Below the pieces are notes generated by a model. It searched no databases. It had not been told where the DNA came from and saw only the letters and a list, made by a program, of their open reading frames with translations. DNA of 64,000 nucleotides from Flavobacterium luteum. Lineage in GTDB: Bacteria > Bacteroidota > Bacteroidia > Flavobacteriales > Flavobacteriaceae. Shown here piece after piece: positions 24,057 through 32,922 of the stretch; the first letter of the stretch is position 1; each line of letters begins with the position of its first letter. The position numbers were made by a program, and so were the translations under genes. The stretch is taken from NCBI RefSeq assembly GCF_008806775.1, contig NZ_WAEM01000001.1:310001-374000 (forward strand). Direction: 5' to 3'.

Positions 24057-24917
24057 TTACAATGGCTCTGCATAATTTTTGTCAATGGTTGTGTTGAGGT
24101 TGTAGGCTCTTGGTTGCGGATTTGCTTTTTGTGTTGATGGATTTGGTAAATTGACCGAAAATTTCGGAGTATTCAACATCCAGTTTCGTGCTGCTGCTTG
24201 CCAATCTTTCATTTTGGTTTTTCCACCAATCAGCCAACCGATGCTGGAGTAATAATTGAAAAATCGTTCTGCTTCAAATTCGGTGAAATTCTGAAACTTG
24301 AAATATTCTTTGACTAAATCAATTGCTGGAGATATAAATTTTTCTTCTTTTTTTGCGGAACTCTTTTCTTCTTTTTTATTTTCGTTTTTTAAAAACAGAT
24401 TATCATCAAAATTTTGAAAATTAGTGTCTATATCTATGTTTTTAATGTTTTTAAGTGTTTGTTTATTATTATATATATAAGGCGGTTCATTAACCTGTTC
24501 AGCAACCTGACCATTAACGTGTTCATTTTTTGGCTCGGTTTGTTCAAAAATTGGTGTGGTTTGTTCATTATTTGAACTGGTTGTATCTGAACTATTTGGA
24601 CTAAAATTATTTCCTTCTGAAAAATTTATCATAAAAACTTCTGTTCCGGAATACGGATTATATGATGGGAAATAATCTAAAAACTTTAACCGTTGCAATT
24701 CTTTAATGCACTTGTGATAGGTCGCTTTTGATGCAATTTTGCTTCCTTTCATCATTTCGTCTCTCGAAATTGTGATTGGATTTTTGAATCGATTGACATT
24801 CCAACATTGAAATAGCGTTAAATACAAACTTATGTGTGTTGGATTTAGTGATTCTTCATTAGATATTCGATTGAAAAATCCTGTTAGGTGTTTGATATAA
24901 TTCATCGTACCAACCAT
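24057..24917 (-). CDS. Replication-associated or HTH protein of Bacteroidetes elements
   Basis: This 286-residue protein has an N-terminal winged-helix-like region (NPTHISLYLTLFQCWNVNRF, ISRDEMMKGSKIASKATYHKCIKELQ), a low-complexity Asn/Thr/Glu linker (~105-190) with near-repeats of EQ/NEQ, and a C-terminal region (FEAERFFNYYSSIGWLIGGKTKMKDWQAAARNWM) resembling the C-terminus of DnaD/DnaB-like primosome proteins. It lies between the excisionase-like and ATPase genes. It is probably an element replication or control protein. Confidence 0.65.
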   Translation of the reverse strand: MVGTMNYIKHLTGFFNRISNEESLNPTHISLYLTLFQCWNVNRFKNPITISRDEMMKGSKIASKATYHKCIKELQRLKFLDYFPSYNPYSGTEVFMINFSEGNNFSPNSSDTTSSNNEQTTPIFEQTEPKNEHVNGQVAEQVNEPPYIYNNKQTLKNIKNIDIDTNFQNFDDNLFLKNENKKEEKSSAKKEEKFISPAIDLVKEYFKFQNFTEFEAERFFNYYSSIGWLIGGKTKMKDWQAAARNWMLNTPKFSVNLPNPSTQKANPQPRAYNLNTTIDKNYAEPL

Positions 24918-25207
24918 TTAGGATTGAACAAATTGGGAGTTGCTTCGACTTTGTTGGTTTCTAAAACTTTTTGCAAATCGGCATAAGCATAGAAAATTAT
25001 TCCGCCGACTTTGGTGTATGATAACACGCCATTGATGCGTAAATTTTGCAAAGTACCTGGAGAAATGTTTAACAGCTTTCTGACTTCGGTAGATTTGAGC
25101 CATTGTTTTTGTTGCTGTGGTTTTGAATTAAACATTGCGTTTAAATCTGAAAGGAGAAGTGTACGGAATTCGTTCAAATCTTCGCGAGTGATAACTTCGA
25201 TTGCCAT
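24902..25207 (-). CDS. Excisionase-like MerR-type HTH protein
   Basis: This is a protein of about 101 residues starting at MAIEVITRE; a further upstream ATG at 25237 would add ten unrelated residues. The central KQWLKSTEVRKLLNISPGT and LRINGVLSYTKVGGIIFY form an HTH_17-type DNA-binding domain found in excisionases and related small regulators. The gene overlaps the next gene by 16 bases. A role in excision is likely from its family and from its place on the element. Confidence 0.85.
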   Translation of the reverse strand: MAIEVITREDLNEFRTLLLSDLNAMFNSKPQQQKQWLKSTEVRKLLNISPGTLQNLRINGVLSYTKVGGIIFYAYADLQKVLETNKVEATPNLFNPKWLVR

Positions 25208-25320
25208 AATGTGCCGTTTTAAATTGTTATGGCACAAAATTGTGGGTTTTGATTGGTTTTAAATCACAAGTCAATCACAAGTTGTGATAGATTTTTATGT
25301 AAAGTACTTTAAATACTAAC

Positions 25321-26169
25321 CTAAAGTAGTTCGTCAGTGTTTTCCATTCGTTTTATTAACTTTTCTTTAAGGCTATTTAGAAATTTGGTAGGCTCCGCTT
25401 TTCTTACCCTAATTTCAAGGAAAGCCCTGTGATACTGCCCCAAATCTATGTCAAACACACTCTCGAAGTATTCGGCAATTTCCTTTAAATCTGATGCTCC
25501 ATTATTGAACACACCCTCTGAATGTAAGGCGTATAAAAGCTCTATTAATGCGACTTTAGATCCAGTCCAAACTTGCTTTACCTTGTGATTGACTTGTGAT
25601 TTTTCTTTTTGATCTCTATTATTCATATTCAAAAGTTTGTCTTCCAAGTATAATTCGATTAAATCATTGGCAATAATTCTAGCTACAATATAATCGTGAG
25701 AAGTTGAAAAAGTTCTGTCGGTCTCGATATAATAGCTATCTAAAACCATTTTGATATCAATTTTTCCACGAAGAAAATAATTAACATCAAGATACATACT
25801 TCCTGTTCTGTAATACTTGTAAAATTCTAAATTATTATCAAAAAACCGTTTGAGTTTTATTAATTCGGTTTGATAATATTTTTTAACAATTCTGTCTCCA
25901 CCATAAGGTTTTCTGGTTTCAATCTTGTAAACTGAATTATAATAAATAAATTTTGAAAGGAATTGGGGTTTAATTTCTTTAAAAAAATGAATTTCCTCCT
26001 CATTCGATTTAAAACCTAATTTTAGCATCAATTTTTTTAAATTATCGAATGCTTTTATACTGATTTCAATTGCTTTTTCACATTTTTTTATAGGATTATC
26101 TATTTCTAAATCTATAAAATTAAGTTGTTCATTGAGGTCAGAAAGTAGGTTGTTTATTTTTGGGTTCAA
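25321..26169 (-). CDS. RteC-domain protein
   Basis: This 282-residue protein has the RteC pattern: FFDNNLEFYKYYRTGSMYLDVNYFLRG (residues ~113-139), the DSYYIETDRTFSTSHDYIVARIIANDLI segment, and YHRAFLEIRVRKAEPTKFL near the C-terminus. In CTnDOT-type elements RteC activates excision-gene transcription. It is the last recognisable element-control gene on this side. No tet genes or conjugation genes accompany it, so its targets here are unknown. Confidence 0.9.
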   Translation of the reverse strand: MNPKINNLLSDLNEQLNFIDLEIDNPIKKCEKAIEISIKAFDNLKKLMLKLGFKSNEEEIHFFKEIKPQFLSKFIYYNSVYKIETRKPYGGDRIVKKYYQTELIKLKRFFDNNLEFYKYYRTGSMYLDVNYFLRGKIDIKMVLDSYYIETDRTFSTSHDYIVARIIANDLIELYLEDKLLNMNNRDQKEKSQVNHKVKQVWTGSKVALIELLYALHSEGVFNNGASDLKEIAEYFESVFDIDLGQYHRAFLEIRVRKAEPTKFLNSLKEKLIKRMENTDELL

Positions 26170-26209
26170 TTTTATATTAGTAGGTAAATTATAGAATCTA
26201 TTTTACTAA

Positions 26210-26236
26210 AAAAACAAAACCCAATAATGGGTTTCA
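26210..26236 (-). terminator. Stem-loop terminator after the redox operon
   Basis: AAACCCA (26217-26223) pairs with TGGGTTT (26228-26234) with a 4-base loop. On the minus strand a T run follows (the A run at 26209-26216). It lies just after the stop of the F420-reductase-like gene at 26256. Confidence 0.75.
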
Positions 26237-26255
26237 TTTTATTTTTATTTGAAAA

Positions 26256-26885
26256 TTATTTTTCCAACATCGCCCAAACAAAATTTGGATGATGTCCATC
26301 TCTTCTGGCGATTTTTACCCAGAGTAAAGTCATGTGTTCTAAATGTAATGCTTGATCGAGATTACCAGTATCTAATGTATCAAAACCCATGTCTGAATTA
26401 ATCTTTTGTACTAATGATTTAGCTTCTATATTATTTCCTGCTATCAACATTATTGGTTTAACGTTATAATTAGGATAATTACTGTCTATAAAATTTTCAA
26501 AACCATATATGGTAAATGCTTTTACTACATTTGCTTCAGGTGCCCATTCTTGTACTTTTTCACTTCCAGAGATTTCACTTTTTAAACCATGAGAAATTCC
26601 CATTCCCACAGGATTTGTACAATCAACTAGTATTTTGTCATTGAAATTTACTGATTTTAATATAGATTCGTTTGCTTGAAATGGAGTCGCTAAAAAAACA
26701 ATTTCTGCCTCATCAATAGCACTTTGAATATTCATTACCAAAAAATTACTGTTTTCCTTTAATGCTTTTTGAACGCTTTGAGAGTTTTCGCTATTAGAAG
26801 CAACTATAATATCATGACCTTTTTTTTGTAGATTATTTGCTATAGCAAATCCTACATTTCCTATTCCTATAAATGCTAGTTTCAT
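26256..26885 (-). CDS. NADPH-dependent F420-reductase-like dinucleotide-binding protein
   Basis: This 209-residue protein begins with the Rossmann motif FIGIGNVGFAIANNL (GxGxxG) and has VFLATPFQ and DCTNPVGMG segments typical of the F420-dependent NADP reductase-like family. It is probably a NADP(H)-binding oxidoreductase; flavobacteria generally lack coenzyme F420, so another hydride partner is likely. It is the last gene of the redox operon, and the stop is followed by a terminator. Confidence 0.85.
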   Translation of the reverse strand: MKLAFIGIGNVGFAIANNLQKKGHDIIVASNSENSQSVQKALKENSNFLVMNIQSAIDEAEIVFLATPFQANESILKSVNFNDKILVDCTNPVGMGISHGLKSEISGSEKVQEWAPEANVVKAFTIYGFENFIDSNYPNYNVKPIMLIAGNNIEAKSLVQKINSDMGFDTLDTGNLDQALHLEHMTLLWVKIARRDGHHPNFVWAMLEK

Positions 26886-26903
26886 TTCTATACTAATTTT
26901 GGA

Positions 26904-27560
26904 TTAATAAATAATTTCATTTTCTTGATTTTCATTATTTTGATTGTATAATTTCCAATATTGTTCTGCTATTGCTTTTGGACTATACTTTTCATCGTTG
27001 GGATTCACAAAACCACAAACGGTCAATTGAGCAATATGAACATTAGTTCCAGTTGCTTTTTTCTGAAATGCTTGAACTAAATTTCTTAAAGCTGCTTTTC
27101 CAACACTCAATGATGTTAATTGATCGTCTCCACTCAAAGCGAAACCTCCATTGGTAACAAAAAGTTTACCTTTATTTTCTTTGATACAGAAAGGCAAAAC
27201 CATTTTCATTAGATTAAAATAACCACCCACATTAATGTCCATTTGTTCTCTAATAGTTTCCCATTTTTGGTCTAAAATATCCATTCCAGAAAATGCTGCG
27301 GCATTGTATAAAATAACTTCTGCATGACCTTCTTTTTCTTTGATGGATAGTAGTGCACTTTTCAAGCTATCTTGATTAGCTACATCTGCAACAGCATAAG
27401 TAGCATCTATTCCATTTTTAGCCAATTCCATAACTTGCTCTTGTAATTTGCTTTCTGTTCTCGAAATGAGTACAATCTTGAAATTTTCTTTACCAAACTT
27501 TTCAGCAACACCTTGACTTATTCCAGGTCCTGCTCCTATAATTGTAATTAGTTTTTTCAT
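26904..27560 (-). CDS. SDR-family oxidoreductase (218 aa)
   Basis: The N-terminus IIGAGPGISQGVAEKFG holds a GxGxxx-type cofactor motif. The NAG-type motif reads YNAAAF, and the catalytic region reads FVTNGGFALSG with Ser and then SVGKAALRN in place of the usual YxxxK (Tyr replaced by Val). The catalytic Tyr is therefore not visible where expected, so activity may differ from classical SDR enzymes. It lies 18 bases upstream of the F420-reductase-like gene. Confidence 0.85.
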   Translation of the reverse strand: MKKLITIIGAGPGISQGVAEKFGKENFKIVLISRTESKLQEQVMELAKNGIDATYAVADVANQDSLKSALLSIKEKEGHAEVILYNAAAFSGMDILDQKWETIREQMDINVGGYFNLMKMVLPFCIKENKGKLFVTNGGFALSGDDQLTSLSVGKAALRNLVQAFQKKATGTNVHIAQLTVCGFVNPNDEKYSPKAIAEQYWKLYNQNNENQENEIIY

Positions 27561-27583
27561 TTTATTTTTTTTTAATCTTTAAT

Positions 27584-28246
27584 TTATTCTTGACTTTTAA
27601 ATGTGAAACGTGAAATAATAATACCAACTAATGCCACTAAATAGAATTGCCCAATGATAGTAAAAAACATAGTAATTAATCTTGATGTATCTGTTAGTGG
27701 TGCGATGTCTCCATAACCAACAGTTGTAATACTTGTCATACTAAAATATGAAAGTTGATTATAGATTGATGGAATGCCAAATTTTTGCAACCCTGAAAAT
27801 GAATTTGGATAATTAAATTCAATTAATAAAAATGAAAATTGAGCAATTACTATTAAAAGAAGGTAGCCAGATACTGACCCAAAAATAACGCTTATACTAG
27901 ACTCACTTTTCTCGAAAATTTGCCTCAAAATTTCGATAAAAATAAAGCAATAATATATTATATATATCCAAAATGATAATTGCGTTAACATTGAAGATTG
28001 AACTATAAATTCAAAAATAAGTGGTATAATAATACTAAATAAGAACAAAATATTTTTTGCTATTTTAATGATTTCAACTCTTTCATTAAAAATTCCAAAA
28101 GATGTAATTCCTAAAATAATCATATTGAATGGCCAAACTACTTTAGTGAAAAACTGATGATTTGGTATGAAAGCTTTATCAAATAACAAAAGTGTTAATG
28201 CAATTAACAATAATTCAAATCGATATGTATGAAGTTTTGAATTCAT
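27584..28246 (-). CDS. Potassium channel-type membrane protein
   Basis: This 220-residue protein has about five or six hydrophobic helices and a pore-loop selectivity filter TTVGYGDIAP at about residues 180-189, the hallmark of K+-selective channels. It lacks a clear cytoplasmic RCK domain. It lies between two SDR genes of the redox operon. Coupling of a K+ channel with electrophile-stress genes resembles the logic of Kef systems, but this is inference. Confidence 0.88.
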   Translation of the reverse strand: MNSKLHTYRFELLLIALTLLLFDKAFIPNHQFFTKVVWPFNMIILGITSFGIFNERVEIIKIAKNILFLFSIIIPLIFEFIVQSSMLTQLSFWIYIIYYCFIFIEILRQIFEKSESSISVIFGSVSGYLLLIVIAQFSFLLIEFNYPNSFSGLQKFGIPSIYNQLSYFSMTSITTVGYGDIAPLTDTSRLITMFFTIIGQFYLVALVGIIISRFTFKSQE

Positions 28247-28257
28247 TTGTATTAAAA

Positions 28258-29064
28258 TTATAAGTATTTATTCAAGTATGTTTTACTTAAATCCCATACC
28301 AAATCAGCTAGATTATCATCTTGAGCAATCGCAGTAATATTTGGATCAATTTGTTCCTGATAAATGTATAAATTTGAATGTGTTACAATTTTTGTGTCGG
28401 TTGCTGCAAATATTGCACTTCTAGCACCTTGAAAAGCGTCAGGTATATTATCCCAATTTCGATCCTGCATATTATTGAATAACTTTGTCTTTACATATCC
28501 TGGGTGAACGGTATTTACTAAAATATTTGTATTTGAAACCTCTTTAGATAATCGACGTGTGAATAATATATTGCAAAGTTTGGATTGAGAATAGGTTGCA
28601 ATACCATCATAATCTTTCTTTCTCCATTCAATATCATCTAAATCAATTATATTTCTTCTGTGTGCACCAGATGAAGTATTAATTATTCTACCAGTTAATG
28701 GATTTAAAATTGGTGAAATTTTTAAAGTAAAAAGCATTGTTGCAAGATGATTTACCCCAAAATTCACTTCTATACCGTTTGAAGTTTCTTTAAATTCCAT
28801 TTCCCAAACTCCTGCATTGTTAATTAAAATATCAATTGATTTAAATTGACTTTTAATTTGCTTAATGGAATTATCAATACTTTCAAATGAAGCAAAATCA
28901 GTCTGAAAAAAAGTAAGTTTATAGTTTGAAAGATTACTTATTATACTATTTGCAACTTCTATATTTCTTCCTGTAAAAATTACTTCATAGTTATTAATAG
29001 CAAAATATTTAACTAATTCTAGTCCGATACCTGAAGTTCCTCCTGTTATAATTATAGTCTTCAT
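28258..29064 (-). CDS. SDR-family oxidoreductase, retinol-dehydrogenase-like
   Basis: This 268-residue protein has the SDR set: TGGTSGIGLELVKYF (cofactor), DILINNAGVWEME (NAG), INTSSGAHR with the catalytic Ser, YSQSKLCNILF with YxxxK, and VNTVHPGYVKT. It should reduce aldehydes or ketones, or oxidise alcohols, with NADP(H). It lies 11 bases upstream of the channel gene in the same operon. Confidence 0.93.
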   Translation of the reverse strand: MKTIIITGGTSGIGLELVKYFAINNYEVIFTGRNIEVANSIISNLSNYKLTFFQTDFASFESIDNSIKQIKSQFKSIDILINNAGVWEMEFKETSNGIEVNFGVNHLATMLFTLKISPILNPLTGRIINTSSGAHRRNIIDLDDIEWRKKDYDGIATYSQSKLCNILFTRRLSKEVSNTNILVNTVHPGYVKTKLFNNMQDRNWDNIPDAFQGARSAIFAATDTKIVTHSNLYIYQEQIDPNITAIAQDDNLADLVWDLSKTYLNKYL

Positions 29065-29083
29065 TCAAAAATTATTTTATTTC

Positions 29084-29539
29084 TTAAAATTTCTTGATTA
29101 AATAAACTCCTGTGCACAATAATAGTATGCCTATAAGACGTTGCCAGTTAATTGTGTGGATTGGTGCTCCAAATAAGCCAAATTGATCTATAATCATTGC
29201 TGCTAAAACTTGCCCAAGAAGTACTAGGACAGTAACATTGCCAATGCCTAGCTTGGGAGCCAACAAAACTATAAGCAAAATGTAAGTGCCTCCTAAAATT
29301 CCTCCTAAATAACTCCATTTTGGCGCAGATGTAAACTGAATATATGAAGGTATAGTTTGCTTTGTAATAATTATATAAATTACAAGCCCCAGAAACGCTA
29401 TAAGAAAAACCGATAAAGCTGAAAAATATGGACTTTGGAGGTTTTTACCTAATGCAGTATTCATAGCGCTTTGAAAAGGTATCATTGCACCAGCAGAAAT
29501 TGCTAGAATTATAAATAGTATTGCGTTATTCATTTTCAT
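29084..29539 (-). CDS. DMT-family transporter (YdcZ/DUF606 type)
   Basis: This 151-residue membrane protein has five hydrophobic helices and the family segment GAMIPFQSAMNTALGK near the N-terminus and GVYLIKKF at the end. YdcZ-type proteins are half-size members of the drug/metabolite transporter superfamily and often function as dimers. Its start overlaps the stop of the DUF481-type gene by 4 bases. Confidence 0.85.
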   Translation of the reverse strand: MKMNNAILFIILAISAGAMIPFQSAMNTALGKNLQSPYFSALSVFLIAFLGLVIYIIITKQTIPSYIQFTSAPKWSYLGGILGGTYILLIVLLAPKLGIGNVTVLVLLGQVLAAMIIDQFGLFGAPIHTINWQRLIGILLLCTGVYLIKKF

Positions 29540-30315
29540 TTGTTTTTACTTGTTGATTTAAAGTTATAGGCAAAACCAAAAGTTAGGATTTTGTCGTCTT
29601 TTTTAATTTTTATGGGTGTCACATTTTCGTGACTGATGGTGTAAAGCGTATTAAATGACAATCCTTTCCACAACGGAAAATCAAACCCCATATCAGCTTG
29701 AGTTCTATAATTATTATTGTTGTTGAAAGCGGGTTGGTAAAAAGCATCATAGTAAACTCTAATCTTTTTTTCTAATATGTAATTCCATCCTCCTAAATAC
29801 ACTGTCCCTCTCCATAAACTAATACGATCATTATCATTATACTCTTCAAAGTTATAAGATGTTGTTTTGTATTGCGTATTTTCATAAATCGTACTAGCTG
29901 AAAATTTCAAAACGTTTTTATTATTATTTATGATTTGATACGTTAGACCTGCTCCTATAAAATATCTACTATCTATTTTTCTACGAAAATTGCCAGATAA
30001 ATAACTGATAATAAACGGATATAGTTTTTTGTTGGGTTTGAAATACAAATAATTTCTGCTAAAAATATCATTGTCAGCTTTATTTTCTGAAAATTCTTGA
30101 TATAATCCTGAATTTTGAGATTTAAAAACCCAGTTTTTTACCGGAACTAATGTAAATTCTAATTTGCTTTTTAAAGTTAATATCTCAACGTTTCCCTTCT
30201 GAAAATTACCAGTAAAACTTGTTCGGATTTGAAATTTTTCAGTATCGCTTTCGTTAATTTGGGCTTTAACCAAGAAAACTGATAATAAAAAAAATATAGT
30301 TATTAATTTTCTCAT
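29536..30315 (-). CDS. DUF481-family outer-membrane beta-barrel protein
   Basis: This 259-residue protein has a signal peptide (ITIFFLLSVFLVKAQ) and then alternating polar/hydrophobic strands with aromatic ends such as FQIRTSFTGNFQKGN and DKILTFGFAYNF, as expected for a small outer-membrane barrel of the DUF481 type. It heads the second transcript of the redox block, after a strong terminator at 30398-30436. Confidence 0.75.
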   Translation of the reverse strand: MRKLITIFFLLSVFLVKAQINESDTEKFQIRTSFTGNFQKGNVEILTLKSKLEFTLVPVKNWVFKSQNSGLYQEFSENKADNDIFSRNYLYFKPNKKLYPFIISYLSGNFRRKIDSRYFIGAGLTYQIINNNKNVLKFSASTIYENTQYKTTSYNFEEYNDNDRISLWRGTVYLGGWNYILEKKIRVYYDAFYQPAFNNNNNYRTQADMGFDFPLWKGLSFNTLYTISHENVTPIKIKKDDKILTFGFAYNFKSTSKNK

Positions 30316-30397
30316 TTTATTTAACTTTTAATGGGTAATCCTAATTTAATAGGTCAGTTTTCTTTATCACAAATATATTTTAACATTATGTTATTTT

Positions 30398-30436
30398 AAT
30401 TAAGACAGAGTTTGATTATCAAGCTCTGTCTTAATT
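30398..30436. terminator. Perfect 13-bp stem-loop within the redox block
   Basis: AATTAAGACAGAG (30398-30410) is the reverse complement of CTCTGTCTTAATT (30424-30436) with a 13-base loop. It lies just after the DJ-1/hydrolase gene stop and before the DUF481 gene, so it separates the block into two transcripts (32748-30444 and 30315-26256) or attenuates read-through. Confidence 0.8.
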
Positions 30437-30443
30437 GTTTTGA

Positions 30444-31961
30444 TTATTTAATACTTGTTAGTATATCTACAAATTCCGCTGGTTTAACCACAAAAGGTAA
30501 ATGCGAAGTATTCATTTCAAAAACTTTTTTTACGGTTCCATTGTCCTTAATCATTTGTTGTTGCAATAGGTAAGGAACTGCGTAATCATTTTTTGTAGAA
30601 ATATAATATTTAGGAATTCCTGCAAATTTTATTGTTAGTTTTACATTATCATTTAATCCTTTTGTTGGTTCGGCTCTATGATATTTTACTAACACATCTT
30701 TCATATAATCTGGGCAATCTGCACAAACTACAGTAGCAATTGCATCTTTTTTAATGCTTACTAATGAATAGTCTTTATTAAATTCAAAAACCTCAATTGG
30801 TTTGTTGTTCAGAAATTTATTTGTAATACCAGATACATTTTCACCATTTTTTGGAAGATAAGCTGATACATATATTAGCTTGTCAATTTTATTTGGAATG
30901 TTTTCAGCTACTTGTGATATGACAACGCCTGCCATACTGTGACCAACTAAAATTACCTTTCCTTTTTGAGCATTAATTACATTTGTAACTGTTTTTACAT
31001 AATCATTTAAACCAACTCCAACTCCATAAGTATTATCTGCTCCGTGTGCAGGAAGATTTACTACAACTACATTTGCTTTTTTTGCTAAATTGTTTCTAAC
31101 AAAACCCCATGCACTTTCATCAGCCCACGCACCATGTACTAGAACATAAGTAGGGTAACGAGATTTATCTTTTTCTAATTGTTCAATAATTAATTTTGCT
31201 GCCTCTGAACCCGAATTTTGTTGTTGACCAGTAATTAAATTTCCGTCTTGAACTGCATGAGCCTCAAACATAGGAGCAACTTCAAATTTGTTATTTGGCA
31301 TTTTTGAAGCCTCATCTTGTATTCTAAATGGTTGTATTTTTTGTCCTACATATGCATCTGCATAATTTTCTTCTGTATTAGCAAAACCAGTCCATTTTTT
31401 ACCTTCTACTAAATATTTGTCATTTGGTAGTTTTGTTTTTAATAGTATGCAAGTCCCGTGGCAAATTGCTCCAGTTGGTTTTCCAGTTTGGTAAAAATCT
31501 GCAAAGAATTTATGTAATTCCTTATTATCTATAAAGGTGTACATTGGTCCTTGACCTCCACAAACTAAAACCGCTTTATAATCGTTTGGGTTAACCGCAG
31601 ATAATTTTATTGTATTTTTAAGCAATGCTGATTTTGAAGCATCTTTCAAGAATCCTAATGATAGGTAATCCCATGCAGCATATTTACTTGCATCTTCAGG
31701 ATCACTAAATCCATCAATTTTAATTTCTCCACCATCAGGACTTGCAATATCAATAGAGTATCCTGCTGTCATAAATTCCCAGTATGGATGAATTACTTCA
31801 GCCGCCCAAACACCAATAGGCCATCCAGTTTGTTTATTGGTAGATGGGTTTGAAGCAATTAGTAATATTTTGCCATTATTTCCAGCATTGTGCTGTGCAA
31901 ATAATTTACTTGATGTTAATGCAGTAGATACTGCAAAAATAAAGATCAATATTTTTTTCAT
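30444..31961 (-). CDS. Fusion of DJ-1/PfpI domain and alpha/beta hydrolase, exported
   Basis: The 505-residue protein has a signal peptide (FIFAVSTALTSSKLFAQ). Residues ~30-255 are a DJ-1/PfpI class I amidotransferase-like domain with the nucleophile Cys in GAICHGTC. Residues ~270-505 are an alpha/beta hydrolase with VLVHGAWADESAW, the nucleophile in GHSMAGVV and a late His in TSHLPFV, like the EstC/hydroxynitrile-lyase family. A periplasmic fusion of these two is unusual. It lies 16 bases downstream of the stand-alone DJ-1 gene. Confidence 0.9.
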   Translation of the reverse strand: MKKILIFIFAVSTALTSSKLFAQHNAGNNGKILLIASNPSTNKQTGWPIGVWAAEVIHPYWEFMTAGYSIDIASPDGGEIKIDGFSDPEDASKYAAWDYLSLGFLKDASKSALLKNTIKLSAVNPNDYKAVLVCGGQGPMYTFIDNKELHKFFADFYQTGKPTGAICHGTCILLKTKLPNDKYLVEGKKWTGFANTEENYADAYVGQKIQPFRIQDEASKMPNNKFEVAPMFEAHAVQDGNLITGQQQNSGSEAAKLIIEQLEKDKSRYPTYVLVHGAWADESAWGFVRNNLAKKANVVVVNLPAHGADNTYGVGVGLNDYVKTVTNVINAQKGKVILVGHSMAGVVISQVAENIPNKIDKLIYVSAYLPKNGENVSGITNKFLNNKPIEVFEFNKDYSLVSIKKDAIATVVCADCPDYMKDVLVKYHRAEPTKGLNDNVKLTIKFAGIPKYYISTKNDYAVPYLLQQQMIKDNGTVKKVFEMNTSHLPFVVKPAEFVDILTSIK

Positions 31962-31977
31962 TTTTTTTATTTTTAAA

Positions 31978-32748
31978 TTATTTTGATGATTTTAAAAGTT
32001 CAACAACTAATTCTGCTGCTGCTGCTCCAGAATTTTGTTGTTGTCCGGTTATTAAATTACCATCTGCAATAGCGTAAGAACTAAATGGAGCTGCTACTTT
32101 GAAACTTGTTCCTTCTATTTTTTTAGCTTCTTCTTCAATTCTGTATGGCTGAATTTTCATTCCTACTGCTTGATCTGCAAAATCTTCTTCTGCATTAGCA
32201 AAACCTGTCCAAGTTTTTCCTTTTACCAATAATTCGCCATTTGATTTCTTTGCATCTAGTAATAAAGTAGTAGAATGACAAACTGCAGCACTAGGTTTAC
32301 CTGCATCATAAAAAGCTCCAAATAATTTTTCTAAATCTTTGTTGCCTTTGAATGTGTACATTGGACCTTGTCCACCTACCAAGAAAATAGCATCATAATT
32401 TTTAGCATCAACTTCCGTTAATTTCTTTGTGTTAGCCAACATATCGTCAAACGATTTTTGTTGCATATACCCTAAAGATATTACATCGTTAGCCGAGTAA
32501 CCACTTGCATCGGTTGGGTTCGAATACCCGTCCATTATTAATTTTCCACCTTCGGTAGAAACCAATTCTACTTCATAACCAGCTTCTTGAAAAACTCTTA
32601 AAGGATGTGTTAATTCAGCAGCCCAAAAGCCAATAGGCCAACCTGTTTGTTTTGATACACTTGGTGAACTTGCCACCATTAAAATTTTACCTTTTAAAGG
32701 AGCACCATGAAAATGCACATAATTGTTGATTTCTTTTACTTTTTCCAT
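31978..32748 (-). CDS. DJ-1/PfpI-family protein
   Basis: This 256-residue cytoplasmic DJ-1/PfpI protein has the Glu-containing STEGGKLIMDGYS segment and the nucleophile Cys in SAAVCHSTTLL. It closely resembles the N-terminal domain of the exported fusion downstream (shared VGGQGPMYTF, KTWTGFAN and GNLITGQQQNSG). Such proteins act as glyoxalase III-like enzymes or chaperones against reactive carbonyls. It is the first gene after the divergent HxlR regulator. Confidence 0.92.
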   Translation of the reverse strand: MEKVKEINNYVHFHGAPLKGKILMVASSPSVSKQTGWPIGFWAAELTHPLRVFQEAGYEVELVSTEGGKLIMDGYSNPTDASGYSANDVISLGYMQQKSFDDMLANTKKLTEVDAKNYDAIFLVGGQGPMYTFKGNKDLEKLFGAFYDAGKPSAAVCHSTTLLLDAKKSNGELLVKGKTWTGFANAEEDFADQAVGMKIQPYRIEEEAKKIEGTSFKVAAPFSSYAIADGNLITGQQQNSGAAAAELVVELLKSSK

Positions 32749-32851
32749 TTTTGTGATTTTATTAATGTTATTTTTATTTGTTGAGCATTTCCAATTAGAG
32801 GAATAGCCATAAATTGTGACAATCGTCTTGTCATTTTTTAAATTTCTTACA

Positions 32852-32885
32852 CAAAGTTATTTCAGTAATTGTTTATTTACAACAA
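32852..32885 (-). promoter_or_regulatory. Promoter for the DJ-1 operon
   Basis: On the minus strand TAACTTTG (plus 32852-32859) matches the -7 consensus TAnnTTTG, with a TTG at plus 32880-32882 about 20 bases upstream as the -33 box. The spacing fits Bacteroidetes promoters. It overlaps the hxlR promoter, so one regulator could control both directions. Confidence 0.65.
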
Positions 32886-32898
32886 CTGCGTATCTTTG
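32869..32898 (+). promoter_or_regulatory. Promoter for the HxlR-type regulator, with GTAAGTA repeats
   Basis: TATCTTTG at 32891-32898 is a -7 box, with a TTG 19 bases upstream as the -33 box. Two GTAAGTA repeats follow between the -7 box and the gene start (32897-32903 and 32917-32923), which could be the regulator's operator. Confidence 0.6.
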
Positions 32899-32922
32899 TA
32901 AGTAACTAACAAAAATGTAAGT

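Noticed and set aside
24480..24600. CRISPR-like or iterated repeat signal from repeated AACCTG/GTTCATT words
   Set aside because: The words encode the low-complexity Asn/Gln/Glu linker of the replication-like protein and have no regular spacing.
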